Assembly: GCA_964235485.1 (NCBI GenBank)
Contig: CAXSAZ010000008.1
Coordinates: forward strand, 62,001 to 126,000
Reading direction: 5' to 3'
Length of the DNA: 64,000 nucleotides
Source: CAHJXG01 sp964235485
Lineage (GTDB): Bacteria > Pseudomonadota > Alphaproteobacteria > Acetobacterales > Acetobacteraceae
Positions 45,959 to 53,809 of this stretch are shown here, in pieces. A program made the translations under genes and the position numbers. Below the pieces are notes generated by a model. That model saw nothing but the letters and a program-made list of their open reading frames with translations, was not told where the DNA came from and searched no databases. How positions within the stretch are numbered: the stretch's first letter is position 1; each line of letters begins with the position of its first letter.

Positions 45959-47792
45959 CGGCTGCCTCGAATCCCAGGGATTGGCGGTTCCAGGCCCGGG
46001 CATAAGCGCCGCCACGGGCCAGCAGGTCGGCATGGGTGCCCTGCTCCACGATGCAGCCCTGTTCCAGCAGCAGCAGCCGGTCCATGCGGGCGATGGTCGA
46101 GAGCCGGTGCGCGATGGCGATCACCGTGCGCCCCTGCATCAAGGCGTCGAGCTGCTCTTGGATCGCCGCCTCCACCTCGCTGTCGAGGGCCGAGGTCGCC
46201 TCGTCCAGCACCAGGATCGGCGCGTCCTTCAGGATGACGCGGGCGATGGCGACCCGCTGCCGCTGTCCGCCGGACAGCTTCACCCCGCGCTCCCCCACAT
46301 GCGCGTCGTAGCCGCGGCGGCCCTGCCAGTCTTCCAGTTGCAAGATGAAGTCGTGCGCCTGCGCGCGCCGGGCCGCGGCCTCCACCTCGGCCTGTGTCGC
46401 GGTGGGGCGCCCGTAGCGGATGTTGTCGCGGATGGAGCGGTGCAGCAGGGACGTGTCCTGCGTCACCATGGCGATCTCCGCGCGGAGGGTTTCCTGGGTG
46501 ACGCCGGCGATATCCTGGCCGTCGATCAGGATGCGCCCGGCTTCCGGCGTGTAGAAGCCGAGCAGCAGGTTCACCAAGGTGGACTTGCCCGCGCCGGACG
46601 CGCCGACCAGGCCGATCCGCTCGCCCGGCGCTATGGCCAAGTCGATCCCATGCAGCACGCCGCGGGCCGCGCCGTAGCCGAACTGGACGCCCTCGAACCG
46701 GATCGCGCCGGCCATGAGCTGCAGCTCCGTGGCGCCGGGCCGGTCCGGCATCTGGCGCGGCACCGCGATGGAGCGCATACCGTCTTGCACGATGCCGACG
46801 TTCTCGAAGATCGCGGTGACGCTGCGGGCGACCCAGCCGGCGGTGTTGGTGATCTGCCACGCCAGCGCCATCGCCGTCGCTACCAGCCCGACCGCGATGT
46901 GCCCCTGCGACCACAAGGTGATGGCGAGCGCCGCCATGCCGACCAGCAGCACCGCGTTCATCGCGGTCAGCGACAAGATGAGCGTCGAGATCATCCGCGT
47001 CTGCGCGCGGAACGCCGCCGTGTGTTCATCGACCGCCTCCCGCACGAAGGCGTCCTCGTCGCGCGGCTTGGCGAACAGCTTGACGGTCAGGATGTTGGTA
47101 TAGGCATCGACGATCCGCCCGGTGAGGCCCGACCGCACCTCGGCCACGTGCCGCGACCGGTCCCGCAACCGGGGCACGAATGCCCGCAGCAGGACGGCGT
47201 AGGTCGCGAACCACGCGAGGATCGGCAATGCCAGCCGGTAATCGGTCGAAGCCAGCACGGTGACGGCACTGCCGCCCACGATGAGGATGTACCAAACCGA
47301 ATCGACCGCGCTGACGATCACCTCGCGCAGCGCCGGGCCAGTTTGCAGCACGCGGTTGGCGATGCGCCCGGCGAAGTCGTTCTGGAAAAACGTCCAGGAT
47401 TGCCGCACGACGTTCCAATGGCTTTGCCAGCGGATCAGATTGCTGAAGCCGGGGTTGATCGCCTGGTTGACCAGCATGGCCTGGGTAACGACCATACAGG
47501 GGCGCAGCACCAGCACGATCAGGCCCATGACGGCCAGTTGCGGCCAAGCGTCCCGCAACAGGCGGTCCGGCGGCACCGTCGCGACCAGCCCGGCGACCCG
47601 GCCGATGCAGATCGGGATCGAAGCGTCCAGCAGCGCCACGAACAGCCCGCCCACGAACAGTCCGGCGATGGGGCCGCGGACCTGCCGGGCGTAGTGCCAG
47701 AAGAACGCCAGCAGCCCTTGCGGCGGGGGCGCCTCGCCCGGGGTGCGGGTGGGGTCGATCAGGGTTTCAAAGCGGTGGAACATGCGGAACAT
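45954..47792 (-). CDS. ABC transporter, fused permease/ATPase (exporter type)
   Basis: 612 residues from ATG 47792; ATG 47783 is an alternative. Six-helix membrane domain (FWHYARQVRGPIAGLFVGGLFVALLD; AWPQLAVMGLIVLVLRP) and ATP-binding domain with GLVGASGAGKSTLVNLLLG (Walker A), LSGGQRQRVAIARVI (signature) and APILVLDEATSALDSE (Walker B). Homodimeric exporter of the MsbA/lipid-multidrug type; the substrate is not readable. Ends inside the 20-bp hairpin. Confidence 0.88.
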   Translation of the reverse strand: MFRMFHRFETLIDPTRTPGEAPPPQGLLAFFWHYARQVRGPIAGLFVGGLFVALLDASIPICIGRVAGLVATVPPDRLLRDAWPQLAVMGLIVLVLRPCMVVTQAMLVNQAINPGFSNLIRWQSHWNVVRQSWTFFQNDFAGRIANRVLQTGPALREVIVSAVDSVWYILIVGGSAVTVLASTDYRLALPILAWFATYAVLLRAFVPRLRDRSRHVAEVRSGLTGRIVDAYTNILTVKLFAKPRDEDAFVREAVDEHTAAFRAQTRMISTLILSLTAMNAVLLVGMAALAITLWSQGHIAVGLVATAMALAWQITNTAGWVARSVTAIFENVGIVQDGMRSIAVPRQMPDRPGATELQLMAGAIRFEGVQFGYGAARGVLHGIDLAIAPGERIGLVGASGAGKSTLVNLLLGFYTPEAGRILIDGQDIAGVTQETLRAEIAMVTQDTSLLHRSIRDNIRYGRPTATQAEVEAAARRAQAHDFILQLEDWQGRRGYDAHVGERGVKLSGGQRQRVAIARVILKDAPILVLDEATSALDSEVEAAIQEQLDALMQGRTVIAIAHRLSTIARMDRLLLLEQGCIVEQGTHADLLARGGAYARAWNRQSLGFEAAA

Positions 47793-47901
47793 ATCAGGGC
47801 GATGAACCGCTGGTGAACGCGGGTCAACCGTGCTTTGGTCATTGATAACGGGAACGTCACCGGACGTGGCCCTCGGCAACCGCACAAGCCAAGGCAGGGA
47901 T

Positions 47902-48180
47902 ATGACCCCAGACGACCTCCGCGCCGCGCCCGAGCCGCCCGACCAGGGCGCCGCCATCGAGGCGCTTTGGTGGGCCGCACGCGACGATTGGCACCACGCG
48001 CACGAGGCCGCCCAGTCCGACGACGGCGCGCCGGCCGCCTGGGTGCACGCCTATCTGCATCGCGTGGAGGGCGACTTGGAGAATGCCCGCTATTGGTATC
48101 GCCGGGCGGGCAAGCCGGCCGCCGCCGGGCCGCTCGATGAGGAATGGCAAGCCATCGCCTCGGCGCTGCTCAAGGAGTAG
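47902..48180 (+). CDS. small conserved hypothetical protein
   Basis: 92 residues from ATG 47902; the upstream AAGGCAGGG is a plausible ribosome-binding site. Pattern: IEALWWAARDDWHHAHEAAQSDDGAPAAWVHAYLHRVEGDLENARYWYRRAGKP, two helices as in a half TPR or Sel1-like unit, ending GPLDEEWQAIASALL. Similar short proteins are widespread in alphaproteobacteria with no assigned function. Divergent from the ABC transporter and convergent with the dipeptidase, 51 bp away. Confidence 0.72.
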   Translation: MTPDDLRAAPEPPDQGAAIEALWWAARDDWHHAHEAAQSDDGAPAAWVHAYLHRVEGDLENARYWYRRAGKPAAAGPLDEEWQAIASALLKE

Positions 48181-48231
48181 CGCCGGACCGCAGCCCCCGC
48201 GCCCGCAGCCCGCCCACTCGCTGCCTGTGGC

Positions 48232-49611
48232 TCAACCCGCCAGCTTGCCCAGCAGCCGGACGTGGGAGCGCAGCCCCTTGTGGAAGCAGCGCCACTCGAA
48301 CTTCTCGTTGGGGCTGTGCACCTGGTCGTCGTCGAGGCCGAAGCCCATCAGCACGCTGTCCATGCCGAGCAGCCGGTGCAGGCTTCCCACCACGGGGATG
48401 CTGCCGCCGCTGCCGATCAGCACGGCGGGGCGGCCGTACTCCTCCATCAGCGCCGCCTGCGCCGCCTGGACGAAGCGGCTGTCGGCCGGGATTTCCACGC
48501 CCGGCGAGGCGTCGCCGGTGATCTCCGCCCGGGCGTCGGCTGGCAGCCTGGCCTGCACGAAATCGTGGAACGACTGCACCACCGCCGCCGGGTCCTGGCC
48601 GGGCACCAGGCGGAAGGAAACCTTGGCCCCGGCCTCCGCGGCGATCACGGTCTTGCTGCCCGGCCCCTGGTAGCCGCCCCAGATGCCGTTCACGTCCGCC
48701 GTGGGCCGCGCCCACATCCGCTCAAGCCCGGTGCGTCCGCGCTCCCCGCTCGGCACGCTCAGCCCGATGCCGCCGAGGAACTCGGCCTCGTCGAAGCCCA
48801 GCGCCGCCCAGTCCCCTTGCAGCGATTGCGGCACCTCCCGCACGCCGTCGTAGAAGCCCGGCAACTGCACGCGGCCGTCCGCGTCATGCAACTCGCCCAG
48901 GATGCGCGCCAGCAGGTTGATCGGGTTCAGCGCGGAGCCGCCGAACATGCCGGAATGCAGGTCCCGGTTCGCCGCGCGGATGACCACTTGCATGTAGGCC
49001 AACCCGCGCAGCCGCGTGGTCAGTGCCGGGGTGTCGATGTCCCACATGCCGGTGTCGCTGATGATCGCTACGTCGCCGCGCAGCGCGTCCGCGTGCTCGG
49101 CGAGGAAGCGGTCCAGGTTGGGGCTGCCGACTTCCTCCTCGCCCTCGACCAGGGCGGTGATGCGGACGGGCAGGGTGCCATGCACCGCGTGCCAGGCGCG
49201 CAGGGCTTCCAGCCACATCATCACCTGGCCCTTGTCGTCCACGGCGCCACGGGCGACCACGCGGGGGCCGTGCGGCCCGGCGGACAGCGCCGGGTCGAAC
49301 GGCGGGCTGGTCCAAAGCTCCAGCGGCTCCGCGGGCTGCACGTCGTAGTGACCGTAGAACAGCAGATGCGGCGCGTTCCCGCCCGGCCCGGGATGGCGGC
49401 CCAGCACGACCGGATGGCCCGGCGTTCCGTGCAGCGCCGCGTCGAACCCCATCGCGGCGAGCTGGTCCCGCACCCACGCCGCCGCCCGGCCGCAATCAGC
49501 GGCGTGCGCCGGCTGCGCGCTGACGCTCGGGATGCGCAGGAAGTCGAACCACCGCTCCCGCGCGGCGTCCAGGGTGGCTTCGATGTGGTCGAGCACGGCT
49601 TCGGTTTGCAT
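48232..49611 (-). CDS. M20 family dipeptidase
   Basis: 459 residues. Zinc peptidase of the M20 family: FYGHYDVQP with His88 and Asp90, VARGAVDDKGQVMMWLEAL with bridging Asp125, LVEGEEEVGSPN with catalytic Glu158/Glu159. A dimerisation domain starts near NRDLHSGMFGGSALNP. Cleaves dipeptides or N-acyl amino acids in the cytosol. SIPVVGSL and FEWRCFHKG at the C-terminus are typical of this subgroup. Start ATG with no clear Shine-Dalgarno. Confidence 0.9.
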   Translation of the reverse strand: MQTEAVLDHIEATLDAARERWFDFLRIPSVSAQPAHAADCGRAAAWVRDQLAAMGFDAALHGTPGHPVVLGRHPGPGGNAPHLLFYGHYDVQPAEPLELWTSPPFDPALSAGPHGPRVVARGAVDDKGQVMMWLEALRAWHAVHGTLPVRITALVEGEEEVGSPNLDRFLAEHADALRGDVAIISDTGMWDIDTPALTTRLRGLAYMQVVIRAANRDLHSGMFGGSALNPINLLARILGELHDADGRVQLPGFYDGVREVPQSLQGDWAALGFDEAEFLGGIGLSVPSGERGRTGLERMWARPTADVNGIWGGYQGPGSKTVIAAEAGAKVSFRLVPGQDPAAVVQSFHDFVQARLPADARAEITGDASPGVEIPADSRFVQAAQAALMEEYGRPAVLIGSGGSIPVVGSLHRLLGMDSVLMGFGLDDDQVHSPNEKFEWRCFHKGLRSHVRLLGKLAG

Positions 49612-49664
49612 GGGCGGCAGTTTGGCGGGTGGCGGGGCGCAACGCTAGAGGCAGGCGCCTGCGC

Positions 49665-50459
49665 TCACCCACGCAGGTTGCGGACGGGAACCTCCTCAAG
49701 CCGGAGCTGCACGACCGTTCCGCCCTTCCAGGAATTGGCGCCGGGATCGACGCCGGGCATCGGGATGTCGCCGCGGTTCTGCCGCCGCTCCGCGAACGAG
49801 ACGCCGAACCGCTTGTCCCGGTCGTCGAGCATGGACTGGTTGATCTGCCCGTCCTGCGTGAAGCCCATCATGAGCTGCGGGATGCCCATCGGGAAACTGA
49901 GGTCGCGGTCGATCTGCCAGGTGTGCCAGGTCTTCCCGTAGGTGGTGACGAGGTCGTTCATGAAGGCGTGCTCGGCCAGTTCCGGAACGCCTGGGGCGAT
50001 CAGCTCGCCCGACTTCACTTCGTAATTGTGGCTGTGCCACAGCTTCTTCTCGTCATCCGGCAAGGTCTTGAACAGCCGTTCGCTCACGATGTACTCGATG
50101 CCGATCAGCTTCGCGTTGGCGAGGTTCGAGTCGTAGATCACGCACTGGTGAAAATCTTCGGTCAGATGCATGCAGAAGTGGTTGGCCTCGACCTGTCGCC
50201 CCATGTCGTCAGCGTAGAAGTGGAAGCCGTTGAGATACGCGCTCATCGCGTCGATCGGCCGCTTGGATTGCACGGCATCCGCGGCCGTGTCGAGCACGTG
50301 GCTCCGCGCCGACAGCGGGCTGCCGGGAACGGCGGTGTCCCCTTTCTCCTCGGCGGTGGCTTTTCGGCCGAGAATCGCCGCGACCGGGGCGACAACGGCG
50401 CTCGCCGCGAGGGACCGGCTGAAGCAGCGGCGGCATGTCAAGTTGTGGAGCAAACCCAT
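49665..50459 (-). CDS. DUF1264 family exported protein
   Basis: 264 residues from ATG 50459, with GGAGG six bases upstream. A signal-like stretch (CFSRSLAASAVVAPVAAILG) near the start. The body matches the DUF1264 (oil-body-associated-protein-like) group: LNGFHFYADDMGRQVEANHFCMHLTEDFHQC, VIYDSNLANAKLIGIEYIVSERLF and LPDDEKKLWHSHNYEVKSGELIAPGVPELAEHAFM. Biochemical role unknown; plant members are linked to oil bodies, a bacterial role is not described to me. Confidence 0.8.
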   Translation of the reverse strand: MGLLHNLTCRRCFSRSLAASAVVAPVAAILGRKATAEEKGDTAVPGSPLSARSHVLDTAADAVQSKRPIDAMSAYLNGFHFYADDMGRQVEANHFCMHLTEDFHQCVIYDSNLANAKLIGIEYIVSERLFKTLPDDEKKLWHSHNYEVKSGELIAPGVPELAEHAFMNDLVTTYGKTWHTWQIDRDLSFPMGIPQLMMGFTQDGQINQSMLDDRDKRFGVSFAERRQNRGDIPMPGVDPGANSWKGGTVVQLRLEEVPVRNLRG

Positions 50460-50545
50460 TCGCAGCCTCCGGCATGGCGACTTTCGCCCGGCGTTAGGAA
50501 CAAGTTGACGCGCACGAAGTTGCCTCACCTCGTAGTGGCAAGCCG

Positions 50546-50572
50546 AGCCGTGATCGGGCAGTGAGTTTGTTT
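50546..50572. repeat. left imperfect inverted repeat flanking R-M island
   Basis: Contains CGGGCAGTG (50555-50563) followed by AGTTTG; the copy at 53748-53781 is in the opposite orientation, giving CGGGCAGTG then AGTTTG after four extra bases. May be a chance match or a remnant of the island's ends. Confidence 0.3.
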
Positions 50573-50718
50573 GAAACACCTAGAATAAATTCCTAGATTG
50601 TTGCTCGTTTGTCCGGTCGCAACAGCTTTGCAGACACACGGCTCTCGATACATTTGAAGGATTTCCCTCGTATGCCTTGGGTGGTAGTCTTCTTCGAGAA
50701 TGGATGCAGGCGGGCGGA

Positions 50719-51606
50719 ATGGACGGATTTGATCTAGTTACTCTAAATGATACTGAAAGTAATATCAAAAAGAAAACCGTTCATCCCAAAAACCATTTAA
50801 ACGATTTGACAGCATCGGAATGGATAGCACGAACAATATCCGTCTTCGTTCAGAAGGGTCTGGGGAAGTCATCCCAAGAAGCGCGCATTGAACGGCAGCA
50901 TCCTGCCCCATTTTCATTCCAAGACATTACAAAATTCATCGAGTTTTTCACTAAACCTGGAGAAACGGTGCTAGACCCGTTTTCTGGGATAGGCTCGACG
51001 CTTAAAGCGTGCGCCGTTACCGGCAGATCTGGCATCGGTGTCGAACTAAGCCCACGCTATGTGGCGCTCACGCGCGAGCGACTGGAAACGGAACTTGATC
51101 CAAGTCTGTTAGGATGTGCTGACTTGGAAGTCCGCGAAGGCGACATCCGAACCGTGGCGCCTACCCTTGTGCCATTGAGTTTGGGCTTCATCGTCACTAG
51201 TCCGCCGTATTGGGGCATCCTCAACAAGATTGACCATAAAACTCGACAGGAGCGGATGGTGAATGGATGGGATCACAACTATGGTTCTGACATCGCCGAT
51301 CTTGCACTTATCGGTGGCTATGAGGAATTTGTAACTGAATTAGGCAACGTCTTTAACAGCTTAGCCCCAGCGTTGCGGTCCAAGCGGTATATGGTGGTGA
51401 TTGTAGGCGACTTTCGAAATAAAGACCGCTATCATATGTTTCACTCGGATCTTGCATCCGAAATAGAACGGCGCGGTTCTTTTGTTCTCAAAGGCGTAAC
51501 GATTATATATCAGAAGTTCAAGCGAGTTTTTCCTTACGGGTATCCGCATGCCTTTGTTCCCAACATCCATCACCAGTATGCCTTGGTTTTTCAGAAGCGA
51601 GGCTGA
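50719..51606 (+). CDS. DNA methyltransferase A (R-M module)
   Basis: 295 residues from ATG 50719, preceded by GCAGGCGG. The Ado-Met site VLDPFSGIGSTLKA at 85-98 comes before the catalytic motif TSPPYW at 160-165. The N-terminal HPKNHLNDLTASEWI is typical of this methyltransferase group. SPPY catalysis suggests N4-cytosine or N6-adenine methylation. The order (site I, then IV) differs from the usual beta class. Its stop is followed 2 bp later by the next start, and both should protect DNA from the endonuclease downstream. Confidence 0.85.
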   Translation: MDGFDLVTLNDTESNIKKKTVHPKNHLNDLTASEWIARTISVFVQKGLGKSSQEARIERQHPAPFSFQDITKFIEFFTKPGETVLDPFSGIGSTLKACAVTGRSGIGVELSPRYVALTRERLETELDPSLLGCADLEVREGDIRTVAPTLVPLSLGFIVTSPPYWGILNKIDHKTRQERMVNGWDHNYGSDIADLALIGGYEEFVTELGNVFNSLAPALRSKRYMVVIVGDFRNKDRYHMFHSDLASEIERRGSFVLKGVTIIYQKFKRVFPYGYPHAFVPNIHHQYALVFQKRG

Positions 51607-51608
51607 CG

Positions 51609-52418
51609 ATGGTGCGTAGCGAACTGCTGAACATGGATGTGACAGACGGCCTCGGGCGCGTGCCGGATGGCTCCGTAGATTTGGTAATCGCCGATCCGCC
51701 ATACGGCATCGCCAAGAACTTTGGTGGTCCTGATAGCTGGAACAGTATCGAAGAATGGAAGCAGTGGTGTGTGCGCTGGCTGAGCGAATGCAAGCGCGCC
51801 CTGAATGAGCATGGCTCTATCATGGTCTATGGCATTCACAACTATCTTTGCTTCAACCAGGTACAGCTTTACGAACTAGGCATGCACTATCGACGCCAAA
51901 TTATCTGGCACTACGACAATGGTTTCTGCGGCAATCGGACTATGCGGGCGACCTACGAACCTGTCCTTTGGTTTTCCAAAAGCGAGAACTACCATTTCGA
52001 GGAAATTCGAGAGCCGTACCGGAGCGCTGATCGACTGAAATACGAGATTAAGAAAAATGGCAAAGTCTGGCGCCCTAACCCGGATGGACGTCTAGCAGGT
52101 GATGTCTGGGCATTTCCCACACTCGCAGGTCGCCGCTTTCGAGATGAGCGAGTGAACCACCCTACGCAGAAGCCATTGGCTTTATCGGAACGGATCGTTC
52201 GCCACTTCTGCCCACAAGAGGGCATCGTTCTCGTGCCTTTTGCCGGATCGGGATCGGAATGTGTTGCCGCGTATCGGCACGGGCGAACTTTCATTGGAAT
52301 CGAAATCAATCCCGATTACTGCAAGATTGCACGCGAAAGGCTGACAACGGAAGGATGGAAGGTTGGTGGTCGCTCAACAGTCAGCACTCGGGTTGAAGTC
52401 GCCGACCAGCTCGCCTGA
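51609..52418 (+). CDS. DNA methyltransferase B, beta-class N6-adenine (R-M module)
   Basis: 269 residues, ATG with GAGG nearby. Motifs in beta-class order: LVIADPPYGIAKNF with DPPY at 29-32 (motif IV), HPTQKP at 184-189 (motif X-like), VPFAGSGSECVAAY at 209-222 (motif I), IGIEINPDYCKIARERL (motif II). N6-adenine methylation is likely. Together with methyltransferase A it could modify both strands of an asymmetric site. Its 3' end overlaps the convergent endonuclease gene by 45 bases. Confidence 0.9.
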   Translation: MVRSELLNMDVTDGLGRVPDGSVDLVIADPPYGIAKNFGGPDSWNSIEEWKQWCVRWLSECKRALNEHGSIMVYGIHNYLCFNQVQLYELGMHYRRQIIWHYDNGFCGNRTMRATYEPVLWFSKSENYHFEEIREPYRSADRLKYEIKKNGKVWRPNPDGRLAGDVWAFPTLAGRRFRDERVNHPTQKPLALSERIVRHFCPQEGIVLVPFAGSGSECVAAYRHGRTFIGIEINPDYCKIARERLTTEGWKVGGRSTVSTRVEVADQLA

Positions 52419-53630
52419 GCTTGACGTTTTCCAAGTTCCGTCCTCCGGCCACACGACCTCTACGTCATTGGTCGTCAGGAAAGTTGCTATCTCCTCTGAC
52501 GGACGCTCCGAAAATAGTACGATTTGCCTCAAATCAGAGGCGTCCACATCGTTGGGTATGTCGAAATGCGCATAGCCACGGATTTGGCCGAGTGCTTTCT
52601 CTGCTTGCCGCCGCTCGTCAGATGGGCTGCCATCGAGTGTCTTGGCCTCGATGAGGATTGCGGCGCGGCAATGGCGCGCGAGACAATCAAACGGGTTTTC
52701 AAAAAGAGTGAAACCGGCCGCCTCTAACGTCGCTGCCATGAGCCGAACAAGCACTTGGTGTTGCGCCGTGCGGCGCTGCCTCAACGCGATGCTATCGGCG
52801 AGGTCCACAACAGTTTGACCGCCTTCTCTATAATCGGGCGTCGCCGCCATCGTCGCTGCCGTCACCGGCTTGGATGCCATTTTACGACGCGCGGGCGTTG
52901 CTCCGCGTGTGGCGGATTTGGCTGTGGCGGGTTCAACGCCGTCCTCAGCAACCACTGGAAAGGCGAGAGGAAAAGCTAGGTTCCGCACCTTAGCTATGTC
53001 ACCAACTTGGACGGCAATGCTCGGCAGTATCTTCACGGCGTTGGCAGCATTCGCTGCGCCAATCGTCAACTCCCGGAGGATTGCTTCAAAGTCCATGCCA
53101 ACGAGGCGGCTCACTCTGCGGTACTCCGCAACGCTGTCGTTGCGCGCTTCCAGCGCGAGCAAAAGTTTGCGGCTCTCTATGCCCGGATTGTCGGAAACCA
53201 AGCGCAGAAGAATACGGTATGGGTGGCTCACAGCACCGCCGTCATCCGGCAAGGTGAGTGCCAGCATGGCGGCGCGCCACAGCGCGTAGAGGACGGCAGG
53301 AGTATTTGCTCTAAGTAGCTCTCTGCCACGGTCGGTCACGTCCCACTCGTCGGCATTCGCCTGCAAGAAGCCGCAGACCTGCAAGGTTCTGCGCATCTCT
53401 CTCGCCACGGTGCGCGTGCCTTGGCTAGATGAGGGCTTTTGCCGCTCCCGCCGCAACATTTCCTCTACGTCGCCGCCTATACGATCCGTGTATAATCCCT
53501 CTCTGGCAAGCGCTTCCCCAAATTCACCGTCATCCCTCAAGCGGCCGCCGGCGTCTATGACCAATTCGGCAATACGGAGTGCATCAGTGAGCTTGTCCAG
53601 TCTTGCATACTGATGTGGAAAGTTCTTCAA
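52374..53630 (-). CDS. putative type II restriction endonuclease
   Basis: 418 residues from TTG 53630; no ATG is available near the start and the ribosome-binding site is poor. N-terminal winged-helix-like part (residues 75-110: AREMRRTLQVCGFLQAN, DVTDRGRELL), a linker with Ala/Thr/Arg, and a C-terminal PD-(D/E)XK-type core: FENPFDCLARH with Asp315, then AAILIEAKTLDG with Glu328 and Lys330, followed by QAEKALGQIRGYAHFD. Cleavage specificity unknown. Convergent with methyltransferase B. No control protein gene is visible. The endonuclease assignment rests on these motifs plus context. Confidence 0.75.
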   Translation of the reverse strand: MKNFPHQYARLDKLTDALRIAELVIDAGGRLRDDGEFGEALAREGLYTDRIGGDVEEMLRRERQKPSSSQGTRTVAREMRRTLQVCGFLQANADEWDVTDRGRELLRANTPAVLYALWRAAMLALTLPDDGGAVSHPYRILLRLVSDNPGIESRKLLLALEARNDSVAEYRRVSRLVGMDFEAILRELTIGAANAANAVKILPSIAVQVGDIAKVRNLAFPLAFPVVAEDGVEPATAKSATRGATPARRKMASKPVTAATMAATPDYREGGQTVVDLADSIALRQRRTAQHQVLVRLMAATLEAAGFTLFENPFDCLARHCRAAILIEAKTLDGSPSDERRQAEKALGQIRGYAHFDIPNDVDASDLRQIVLFSERPSEEIATFLTTNDVEVVWPEDGTWKTSSSGELVGDFNPSADC

Positions 53631-53747
53631 GCGGCCCCGGCAAACAAGAGTGATTTGCGAAACCTAGCTTCCAAACAACCACTGCGCGAGTCCGGGAAAG
53701 CAATGGCTGAAAATCCTTTAAAGACAATGTTCCTATAGCTCTTCGTT

Positions 53748-53781
53748 CAATTCCCCAAACTGACCCACTGCCCGTGATCGC
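53748..53781. repeat. right imperfect inverted repeat flanking R-M island
   Basis: CACTGCCCG at 53766-53774 is the reverse complement of the 9-base core at 50555-50563, and nearby CAAACT matches AGTTTG. Same caution as for the left copy. Confidence 0.3.
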
Positions 53782-53809
53782 CGAAGGTTGCAGCACGCGC
53801 CCACCCGGC

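Larger units (their letters stand above)
50580..53700. other. AT-richer island 2: restriction-modification module
   Basis: Base use drops markedly in GC from about 50580 to 53700 compared with both flanks. It holds two DNA methyltransferases and a convergent putative endonuclease, a typical mobile restriction-modification unit. No integrase or transposase is seen. Confidence 0.8.
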
